Of a stretch of 38,755 nt of DNA, positions 32,552-38,755 are shown in pieces. Under the pieces are notes generated by a model. That model ran no database searches, was not told the DNA's origin, and saw nothing but the letters and a program-made list of their open reading frames with translations. Positions within the stretch are counted from its first letter, which is position 1; each line of letters starts with the position of its first letter. The translations under genes and the position numbers were made by a program. This DNA is from Nocardia gamkensis NBRC 108242. GTDB lineage: Bacteria > Actinomycetota > Actinomycetes > Mycobacteriales > Mycobacteriaceae. Location: positions 1 through 38,755 of the forward strand of contig NZ_BDBM01000071.1 in NCBI RefSeq assembly GCF_001612985.1. Direction: 5' to 3'.

Positions 32552-34189
32552 GTGAGCAGCGACATCACCGCGACGGCGGCATGGCGGAAACTGCACGATC
32601 ACCACGGCACCGTCGCCGGACGACACCTCAGGGAGTTCTTCGCCGACGATCCGGCCCGGGGCAGCGAGCTGACCGTCCAGGTGGCGGACCTGCACATCGA
32701 CTACAGCAAGCACCGCGTGAACCGGGAAACCCTCCATCTGCTGGTGGAATTGGCGCGCGAGGCGGGGGTGCCCGAGCGGCGCGACGCGATGTACCGGGGT
32801 GCGCACATCAACACCTCCGAGGACCGCGCGGTCGGCCACATCGCGCTGCGGCTGCCCGAAGGCGAGACGATGATCATCGACGGCGTCGACGCGGGCGCCG
32901 AGGTGCACCGGGTGCTGCGGCGGATGGGCGAGTTCACCGACGCGCTGCGCTCCGGCGCGTGGCGCGGGGCGACCGGCGAGCGCATCACGACGGTGGTCAA
33001 CATCGGCATCGGCGGGTCGGACCTGGGGCCGGTCATGGTGCATCAGGCGCTGCGGCACTACGAGGACGCCGGTATCGGCGCCGAATTCGTCTCGAACGTC
33101 GATCCCGCCGATCTGGTCGCGAAACTGAACGGGCTCGATCCGGCCACCACGCTGTTCATCGTCGCGTCCAAGACCTTCTCCACCCTGGAGACGCTCACGA
33201 ACGCGACCGCGGCCCGGCGCTGGCTGGTCGCCGCGCTCGGTGAGGACGCCGTGGCCAAGCACTTCGTCGCGGTGTCCACCAATGCCGAACGTGTCGCGAA
33301 ATTCGGTATCGACACCGAGAACATGTTCGGGTTCTGGGATTGGGTCGGCGGCCGGTACTCGGTGGCCTCGGCGATCGGCCTTTCGGTGATGGCGACCATC
33401 GGCAAGGAGCGCTTCGCGGAATTCCTCGCGGGCATGCACGCCGTGGACCGGCATTTCGCCGAGGCGCCGCTGGAGGCGAACGCTCCGGTACTGCTCGGCC
33501 TGCTCGGCGTCTGGTATTCGAACTTCTTCGGTGCGGAATCCCATGCCGTGCTGCCCTATTCGAATGATCTGGCCCGCTTCCCCGCGTATTTGCAGCAATT
33601 GACCATGGAGTCCAACGGGAAGTCGGTCCGTGCCGACGGCACACCGGTCACGACCTCCACCGGCGAGATCTTCTGGGGCGAACCGGGCACCAACGGGCAG
33701 CACGCCTTCTATCAACTGCTGCACCAGGGCACCCGGCTCATTCCCGCGGATTTCATCGGATTCGCGCAGCCCACCGACGATCTGGCCACCGTCGACGGCA
33801 CCGGCAGCATGCACGACATCCTGATGAGCAACCTGTTCGCGCAGACCAAGGTGCTCGCGTTCGGCAAGACCGCCGAGGAGATCGCGGCCGAGGGAACAGA
33901 TCCCGAGATCGTGGCGCACAAGGTGATGCCCGGCAACCGCCCGTCCACCACCATTCTCGCGCCGCGGCTCACCCCGTCGGTCGTCGGTCAGCTCATCGCG
34001 CTCTACGAGCACCAGGTCTTCGTGGAGGGCACCATCTGGGGCATCGACAGTTTCGACCAGTGGGGTGTCGAACTGGGCAAGCAGCAGGCGCTCGCCTTGG
34101 CTCCGCTGCTCACGGCGGCCGAAGAACCGCGGCCGCAGGACGATTCGTCCACGGATTCGCTCATTCGCTGGTATCGCGCGCACCGCTGA
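32552..34189 (+). CDS. pgi: Glucose-6-phosphate isomerase
   Basis: 545 residues from GTG 32552. It interconverts glucose-6-phosphate and fructose-6-phosphate. Family signatures: VVNIGIGGSDLGPVM (phosphate binding), SKTFSTLETLTN, VGGRYSVASAIGL (signature 1), QQLTMESNGKSV, EPGTNGQHAFYQL with the ring-opening His, and GIDSFDQWGVELGKQ (signature 2, with the catalytic Lys). The length is normal for the actinobacterial enzyme. The ribosome binding site is weak. Synteny with chorismate mutase and uvrD1 matches Rv0946c-Rv0949. Confidence 0.97.
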   Translation: MSSDITATAAWRKLHDHHGTVAGRHLREFFADDPARGSELTVQVADLHIDYSKHRVNRETLHLLVELAREAGVPERRDAMYRGAHINTSEDRAVGHIALRLPEGETMIIDGVDAGAEVHRVLRRMGEFTDALRSGAWRGATGERITTVVNIGIGGSDLGPVMVHQALRHYEDAGIGAEFVSNVDPADLVAKLNGLDPATTLFIVASKTFSTLETLTNATAARRWLVAALGEDAVAKHFVAVSTNAERVAKFGIDTENMFGFWDWVGGRYSVASAIGLSVMATIGKERFAEFLAGMHAVDRHFAEAPLEANAPVLLGLLGVWYSNFFGAESHAVLPYSNDLARFPAYLQQLTMESNGKSVRADGTPVTTSTGEIFWGEPGTNGQHAFYQLLHQGTRLIPADFIGFAQPTDDLATVDGTGSMHDILMSNLFAQTKVLAFGKTAEEIAAEGTDPEIVAHKVMPGNRPSTTILAPRLTPSVVGQLIALYEHQVFVEGTIWGIDSFDQWGVELGKQQALALAPLLTAAEEPRPQDDSSTDSLIRWYRAHR

Positions 34190-34512
34190 GTTCGCAAGCG
34201 CGCTAGACGGCCCCGCCGGGCGGGGTTCGCGAGAGCGCACACCACGGCCAGCGCATTGAACAGGGCACCCGAGACTCTGCCGCCTGCGCGATTCTCCGTC
34301 ATTGATTCATCATCGGGCCGGGCAGAGCGCGTGAGCCGCTGCACGCGCCGATGTCACCGCACCGGATGTGGCCGAGGACGTCGACTCGCCGGAAGCCTGT
34401 CGATGGCGCTGATGCTCGTCGAGCAGGCCGCCCTGCGGCCGGTCATCGGCGCCGAGAGGGTGGTCCGCTTCGACCCGCGTCGAGTTCGAGACCTCGCTCA
34501 CCCTGCGCTGAA
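34190..34512. other. Convergent intergenic region after pgi
   Basis: Both flanking genes end here. The only structure is a short GC hairpin at 34211-34225 (6-bp stem CCCCGC, 3-nt loop, followed by TT), a weak candidate terminator for pgi. The open frames in this stretch are not protein-like. Confidence 0.45.
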
Positions 34513-35211
34513 TCACGGTGGCGGGACAGCCACCGCGTAGTTTCCCGCCTCCACGCGCAGCACGAGGTCGGCGCGCTGCTTTGTGGCCGCGACGAGATCC
34601 GCGTTGCGCAAGTCGCTGTCGCGCACCTTGTCGTGCGCTGCCGCGGGTGTGCGGCCACCGCGAATGTGTCTGCGCAGCAGGCGATTCTCGATCACGTCGT
34701 GCGCCGCGTCCAGGTACCAGCACTCGTCCAGGAGGGCCCGGACCGCCGACCATCGGCGCGTGCCGAAGTCGTCGAGCAGCAGATAGTTGCCCTCGGTGAG
34801 GACGATGGAATGCCGGTCGAACACCACGCCGCCGGGCACCGGGGCGTCGACGGACCGGTCGAACGTGGGCCATGCCACCGGCTCGCCCACCGGTGTGGTC
34901 CGCAGGCGTCGCAGCCCCGCTACGTAACCATCGACATCGAAGGTGTCCGGCTCCCCTTTGCGCGCGAGACTTCCCGTCGCCCGGAGCAGGTCGTTGCCCA
35001 GGTGAAACCCGTCCATGGGTGCGATCTCGGCGACCATGCCGCCCGCCTCGCGGTTGATCGTGTCGCGCAGCGCGACCGACAAGGTGGATTTCCCGGCGCC
35101 AGGCGGCCCCGCGATGCCGAGCAGATACCGTCCCCGCCCGGCTCGCTCCCGCACCCGCCGGACCAACCAGCCCAGCGGTCTCTCGACGAACTCCCCTGCC
35201 ACCGCCGCCAC
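34513..35211 (-). CDS. P-loop kinase of the uridine kinase / phosphoribulokinase type
   Basis: 232 residues from GTG 35211. Walker A is GIAGPPGAGKST (33-43). MDGFHLGND (66-74) is the substrate loop typical of uridine kinase, pantothenate kinase and fructose-kinase-like members. FDRSVDAPVPG, the Walker B-like VLTEGNYLLLDD and a lid with RHIRGGR follow. The small-molecule substrate (nucleoside, sugar or pantothenate) cannot be told from sequence; PanK is less likely because the protein is short. There is no obvious operon partner. Neither the GTG at 35211 nor the GTG three codons later has a clear ribosome binding site, so the start is uncertain. Confidence 0.82.
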   Translation of the reverse strand: MAAVAGEFVERPLGWLVRRVRERAGRGRYLLGIAGPPGAGKSTLSVALRDTINREAGGMVAEIAPMDGFHLGNDLLRATGSLARKGEPDTFDVDGYVAGLRRLRTTPVGEPVAWPTFDRSVDAPVPGGVVFDRHSIVLTEGNYLLLDDFGTRRWSAVRALLDECWYLDAAHDVIENRLLRRHIRGGRTPAAAHDKVRDSDLRNADLVAATKQRADLVLRVEAGNYAVAVPPP

Positions 35212-35487
35212 ACTACTGTCACCGCCCTACCGACGACGCGTCGCCGCAGGTGTTCACACCCGTCCACAGACCACACCCGGCCCCGACAAGCCGCTGGCAG
35301 GTCACGCCGCACACGACGGCGACCACGATCTTCCAATGCCATCGCGACCAGGGCAGACGATCCGGCCTGGCCGGGCTGCCGGTCGATATCGGCCGCACGG
35401 ATCACCTCCGTACAGCGCGGAGCTCAGTCTCGGCTTCGACGCTGTGCGCCCGGTGAACTCGAACGCGACCCCGGGGGCACACGGCGC

Positions 35488-37107
35488 TCAGACGAACGCG
35501 CGCTCGACGATCGCGCCCGTGTCGAGGCCGGTGGGCAGCGTGCCGAACGCGATGCCCCAGTCGTCGCCGAGCCGGGTGGCGCAGAAGGCGTCGGCGACGG
35601 CGGGGTGGCCGTGGCGAACGAGCTGAGCGCCCTGGAGCACCAGCGCCATCAACTCGACGACGCGCCTTGCGCGGTATTCGATGTCGTCGAGATCCGACAA
35701 TTCCTTGCCGACCCGGGCGATCGCGTCGTCCAAGCGCGGGTTCTCGCCTTTGGCGCGCGACACTTCGTCGAAGTACGCCTCGACCGTCTCCGGCTGACGC
35801 CCCATGGCGCGCAACGCGTCCAGCGCGGCGACGTTGCCCGACCCCTCCCAGATGGACATCAGCGGCGCCTCCCGGTACAGCCGCGGCATGCCGGATTCCT
35901 CGGCGTACCCGTTGCCGCCCAGGCATTCCAGCGCCTCGGCCGCGTGCGCGGGCGCACGCTTGCACACCCAGTACTTGGTGACCGCCAGCGCGATGCGCCG
36001 CAGCGCCGCCTCGGCCGGATCCCGGCCTGCCCGGTCGGTGGCCCCGGCCAGCCGCATCATCACAGTGGTCGCGGCGTCGGACTCGATCACCAGATCGGCC
36101 AGCACATTGCGCATCGCGGGCTGGTCGATCAGGGCGGCTCCGAACGCCTTGCGGTGCCTGGCGTGGTGCACCGCGTAGACGGCGCCCGCGCGCATGCCGG
36201 TGGCCGAGCCGATCACGCAGTCGAGCCTGGTCATGTTCACCATCTCGATGATGGTCTTGACGCCCGCGCCCTCCGCGCCGACCAGCCAGCCGATGGCGTT
36301 CTCGTATTCGATCTCCGACGAGGCGTTGGACTTGTTGCCCAGCTTGTCCTTGAGCCGCTGGATGCGGATGGGGTTGCGGGCGCCGTCCGGCAGCACCCGG
36401 GGCAGCAGGAAGCAGGACAGGCCGCCGGGAGCCTGCGCCAGGGTGAGGAACATGTCCGACATCGGCGCGGAGGTGAACCATTTGTGCCCGACGATCCGGT
36501 AGCTGCCGTCCGGCTGCGGCGTCGCGGTGGTGGTGTTGGCGCGGACGTCCGAGCCGCCCTGCTTCTCGGTCATCGACATGCCCGCGATGAGCCCGGCCTT
36601 GGCGGACGGTTCCCGCAGCCCGAAGTCGTAGACGCGGGAGCCGAGCAGCGGCTCGAATCGCGCCGAGAGTTCCGGGTTGTGCCGCAAGGCGGGGACCACC
36701 GCGTAGGTCATGGAGATCGGGCACATGTGGCCCGCGTCGGCGACGCCCCAGGTGTAGAACTTCGCCGCACGCGCCGTGTGCGCGCCCGGGCGGTCGTCCA
36801 GCCACGGTGCGCCGTGCAGGCCGTGCTCGACGGCGACGCGCATCAGGTCGTGCCAGTGCGGGTGGAACTCGACCTCGTCGACGCGGTTGCCGTAGCGGTC
36901 GTGGGTGCGCAGCACCGGCGGGTATTCGTTGGCCAGCCTGCCCCACTCCTGCGCCTGCGCACCACCCGCGAGCGCGCCCAGTTCCCGCACCTCCGCTTCG
37001 GCCCAGCCCGCGCCTTCCCGGTGCAGGCCCTCGAGCAGCGCCGGATTGCGCGAGGCGTCGAAGGGCACGATGTCGGGCACCTGGTTGAAGACTTCATGCG
37101 TCTGCAT
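35488..37107 (-). CDS. AidB-like acyl-CoA dehydrogenase
   Basis: 539 residues from ATG 37107 with AGGAG 7 nt upstream. The length and the motif GMSMTEKQGGSDVRANTT are typical of the AidB branch of acyl-CoA dehydrogenases. Further features are YRIVGHKWFTSAPMSD (FAD/substrate strand), RLKDKLGNKSNASSEIEYEN, RKAFGAALIDQP and LGGNGYAEESGMPRLYREAP. The C-terminus is unusually long for an ordinary acyl-CoA dehydrogenase, as in AidB. AidB of E. coli binds DNA and is linked to alkylation response, but many actinobacterial members sit in lipid loci. Its start overlaps the TetR gene by 14 nt, so it is co-transcribed with that regulator. Confidence 0.9.
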   Translation of the reverse strand: MQTHEVFNQVPDIVPFDASRNPALLEGLHREGAGWAEAEVRELGALAGGAQAQEWGRLANEYPPVLRTHDRYGNRVDEVEFHPHWHDLMRVAVEHGLHGAPWLDDRPGAHTARAAKFYTWGVADAGHMCPISMTYAVVPALRHNPELSARFEPLLGSRVYDFGLREPSAKAGLIAGMSMTEKQGGSDVRANTTTATPQPDGSYRIVGHKWFTSAPMSDMFLTLAQAPGGLSCFLLPRVLPDGARNPIRIQRLKDKLGNKSNASSEIEYENAIGWLVGAEGAGVKTIIEMVNMTRLDCVIGSATGMRAGAVYAVHHARHRKAFGAALIDQPAMRNVLADLVIESDAATTVMMRLAGATDRAGRDPAEAALRRIALAVTKYWVCKRAPAHAAEALECLGGNGYAEESGMPRLYREAPLMSIWEGSGNVAALDALRAMGRQPETVEAYFDEVSRAKGENPRLDDAIARVGKELSDLDDIEYRARRVVELMALVLQGAQLVRHGHPAVADAFCATRLGDDWGIAFGTLPTGLDTGAIVERAFV

Positions 37108-37744
37108 CTGACACTCCTGATTCCAGCCGGGCGGCGAGCGCGCCCGGGTCGTCGCGCACGCCGAGCGCGCGGATCGCGAAAGCGGTGAGTTCGGGAACGA
37201 CGGATTCGCCGTGTGGCGCGTCGGCGAGTGGGCCCACCAGCACCTCGCCGATCGCGCCGACCAACGCGGCCGCGCTGATCCTCGGGTCCTGCGGGGGCAG
37301 TTCACCCCGCGAGATACCTTCGGCCACCGCCGATTCGAAGGTCTCGGCGAACGCGCGCCGGAAGCGCAGACGTTCGCTGTCCACGGCGGCGTCGACCGGC
37401 TCGGCGAGCAGCACGAAGGCCAGATTCGGGTTCTTCAGCGCGCGGCCCGCGAAGGTCTCCACCGCCGCGGTCACCCGCTCGACGGCCGTTCCGCGCGAAC
37501 CCGCCTCGGCCACGGCGGCGACCTCGCGGGCGACCACTTTCCGGAACACCGCCCGCACCAAGGCGGACTTGCCGTCGAAGTTCTTGTAGACGGTGCCGGT
37601 GGCCACGCCGGCCTCGGCCGCGACCGCCGCCATGGACAGCGCGCCGTAGCCGCCGCGGGAGAGCACCTTGGTCGCGGCGTGCACGATCAGCCCCGCCTGG
37701 GCGTCCAGGCGGGCCTGCACGGCAGGGGTTCTGCGGTAGGCCAC
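37094..37744 (-). CDS. TetR-family repressor
   Basis: 216 residues from GTG 37744. The N-terminal helix-turn-helix (about 36-66) reads LSMAAVAAEAGVATGTVYKN, then FDGKSALVRAV, the classical TetR recognition helix. The C-terminal helical ligand domain (about 80-210) has FAGRALKNPNLAFVLLAEPV and the LVGAIGEVLVGPL segment typical of regulators of fatty-acid-type genes. The inverted repeat at 37747-37773, just before its start, is very probably its operator. It should repress its own operon with the AidB-like gene and the divergent crotonase. The ligand is probably an acyl-CoA; this is inferred. Confidence 0.92.
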   Translation of the reverse strand: MAYRRTPAVQARLDAQAGLIVHAATKVLSRGGYGALSMAAVAAEAGVATGTVYKNFDGKSALVRAVFRKVVAREVAAVAEAGSRGTAVERVTAAVETFAGRALKNPNLAFVLLAEPVDAAVDSERLRFRRAFAETFESAVAEGISRGELPPQDPRISAAALVGAIGEVLVGPLADAPHGESVVPELTAFAIRALGVRDDPGALAARLESGVSDADA

Positions 37745-37746
37745 CC

Positions 37747-37773
37747 AAGAAGTGAATCATGGATTCATTTCTT
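37747..37773. promoter_or_regulatory. TetR operator palindrome
   Basis: 12-bp arms AAGAAGTGAATC and GATTCATTTCTT are separated by ATG, with one mismatch between arms and a perfect core TGAATC-3-GATTCA. It lies between the TetR start (37744) and the crotonase start, so one bound repressor would block both directions. Confidence 0.85.
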
Positions 37774-37797
37774 CACGCAAGGGTGCTTTTACGGCGT

Positions 37798-38571
37798 ATG
37801 GTCGAGCGCGTGACCGTACTCGTCGAACGCAACGGCCCCGTGACCACCGTGATCCTGCACCGCCCCGAAGCGCGCAACGCGGTGGACGGGCCGACCGCCG
37901 CGGCGCTGGCCGACGCCTTCCGGGAATTCGACGCCGACCCCGATGCGGCGGTCGCGGTGCTGTGGGGCGACGGCGGCACGTTCTGCGCGGGCGCCGACCT
38001 CAAGGCGCTCGGCACCGAGCGCTCCAACCGCGCCGCCGAGGACGGTGACGGCCCGATGGGCCCGACCCGGATGCGACTGTCCAAGCCGGTGATCGCGGCG
38101 GTCTCCGGCTTCGCGGTGGCCGGTGGTCTGGAACTCGCCCTGTGGTGCGACCTGCGGGTCGCCGAGCAGGACAGCACCTTCGGCGTCTTCTGCCGCCGCT
38201 GGGGCGTCCCGCTGATCGACGGCGGCACCATCCGGTTGCCGCGGATCGTGGGCGAGGGGCGAGCCATGGATCTGGTGCTCACCGGACGCGCGGTCGACGC
38301 CGACGAGGCGCTGCGGATGGGATTGGTCAACCGCGTGGTGCCCACCGGCGAAGCCCGCCGCGCCGCGGAGGCCTTGGCCGCGGAACTGGCCGCGCTGCCG
38401 CAGACCTGCCTGCGCTCGGACCGGATGTCGCTGCTCGAGCAGGAGGGGATGACCGAGGAGTCGGCCCTGCGCAACGAGTTCCGCCACGGCCTGACGGCAC
38501 TGGCCGGCGGCGCCCTGGACGGGGCCGCGCGCTTCGCCTCGGGTGCGGGCCGGCACGGCGCTCGCGCCTGA
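37798..38571 (+). CDS. Crotonase-family enoyl-CoA hydratase/isomerase
   Basis: 257 residues from ATG 37798; GTG 37810 is possible, while ATG 37759 lies inside the operator and is rejected. Family features: VTTVILHRPEARNAVDG, GTFCAGADLKALG (oxyanion-hole loop), FAVAGGLELALWCDLR (second oxyanion Gly), and FCRRWGVPLIDGGTIRLPRI. In classical hydratases the two catalytic Glu lie around this last segment. Here the first position is not Glu and the second is Asp in DGG, as in a common actinobacterial subgroup whose reaction is not settled. It is divergent from TetR and probably under its operator. It ends 5 nt before the next gene. Confidence 0.9.
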   Translation: MVERVTVLVERNGPVTTVILHRPEARNAVDGPTAAALADAFREFDADPDAAVAVLWGDGGTFCAGADLKALGTERSNRAAEDGDGPMGPTRMRLSKPVIAAVSGFAVAGGLELALWCDLRVAEQDSTFGVFCRRWGVPLIDGGTIRLPRIVGEGRAMDLVLTGRAVDADEALRMGLVNRVVPTGEARRAAEALAAELAALPQTCLRSDRMSLLEQEGMTEESALRNEFRHGLTALAGGALDGAARFASGAGRHGARA

Positions 38572-38576
38572 GCCCC

Positions 38577-38755
38577 ATGGGCCGCCTGAGCGTCGTCGAC
38601 GAGATCTTTCTGCGTAGCCACCGCGGGCTCGGCACGCCGATCGCGCTGCAAGGGCTGTGGCGGACGGCCGACCGAGTGGACCCGGCGCTGCTGGAACGGG
38701 TGCACGCGGCCCTGCGCTCGGGACCGTTGGGCCGCAGGGTGATCGGCTCGCGGGT
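38577..38755 (+). CDS. Acyltransferase/condensation-like protein, N-terminal fragment
   Basis: The frame from ATG 38577 is open to the window end (59 codons). It begins MGRLSVVDEIFLRSHRGLGT, similar in layout to the LSxxDxxFL start of wax ester synthase/diacylglycerol acyltransferases and other condensation-like enzymes. The HHxxxD motif would be downstream, outside the window. It follows the crotonase stop by 5 nt, so it is in the same operon, which fits a lipid-related role. Family assignment is tentative. Confidence 0.5.
   Translation, partial: MGRLSVVDEIFLRSHRGLGTPIALQGLWRTADRVDPALLERVHAALRSGPLGRRVIGSR

Noticed and set aside
34310..34873. Minus-strand 187-codon frame after pgi
   Set aside because: Overlaps the kinase gene in another frame, with shuffled-looking composition.
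34351..37188. Plus-strand open frame of 945 codons opposite the kinase and AidB-like genes
   Set aside because: No domain features. It runs across two real genes and the gap between them.

Overview
The window is GC-rich actinobacterial chromosome. Its gene set (mprAB-pepD, perM, uvrD1, an AroQ-delta chorismate mutase, mrf, a DUF5336 membrane protein) points to the Mycobacteriales, and it reads most like Nocardia or a close relative. This is judged by eye from translated sequence, without a database search. Much of it follows gene content I recall from Mycobacterium tuberculosis Rv0946c-Rv0957 (pgi, chorismate mutase, uvrD1, M23 peptidase, sucCD, Rv0954, perM, purN, purH) and Rv0981-Rv0983 (mprA, mprB, pepD), with extra genes inserted between conserved blocks.

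Layout. (1) 1-2650: an MprAB envelope-stress two-component system and the start of its target protease pepD, all on the minus strand. An identical style of 8-bp direct repeat lies before both mprA and pepD. (2) 2984-8010: a 'conservon' operon (NIT-type sensor kinase, roadblock protein, DUF742 protein, small GTPase-like protein) with overlapping genes, ending in a seven-helix protein with degenerate MHYT motifs. (3) 8169-9218: a DUF1906 hydrolase-like protein with a coiled-coil tail. (4) 9697-12582: a divergent zinc-starvation cluster of cysteine-poor ribosomal protein paralogues (L32, L31, L28, L33, S14, S18) plus the hibernation-linked CobW relative Mrf. Two candidate Zur boxes lie in the shared promoter. 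(5) 12671-13928: a mannose-lectin/LysM protein and a lipoprotein. (6) 14105-21591: purH, purN, perM, a DUF5336 protein, sucD and sucC, all on the minus strand. (7) 22019-23379: a membrane-anchored M23 peptidase preceded by a translationally coupled leader ORF. (8) 23519-26053: an accessory stretch with an XRE-TPR regulator, a small divergent protein, a cytochrome P450 remnant and a four-helix membrane protein. (9) 26117-29381: UvrD1/PcrA helicase and the divergent chorismate mutase. (10) 29540-30757: an orphan protein resembling DUF3626 / ADP-ribosyltransferase-like folds, probably acquired. (11) 30979-35211: succinate-semialdehyde dehydrogenase, glucose-6-phosphate isomerase and a P-loop kinase. 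(12) 35488-38755: a TetR-controlled fatty-acid-type locus (AidB-like acyl-CoA dehydrogenase, TetR, crotonase, start of an acyltransferase-like gene) with a near-perfect operator.

Several regulatory units can be read from the DNA alone: MprA boxes on mprA and pepD, Zur boxes between mrf and rpmB, a TetR operator between the regulator and the crotonase, and strong hairpin terminators after rpsR, purH and sucCD. No tRNA, rRNA, CRISPR array, insertion sequence or prophage was seen. The least explained items are the Mrf/ribosome cluster with a lost P-loop, the lectin-LysM protein, the conservon-linked degenerate MHYT protein, the coupled leader of the M23 peptidase and the orphan DUF3626-like protein.
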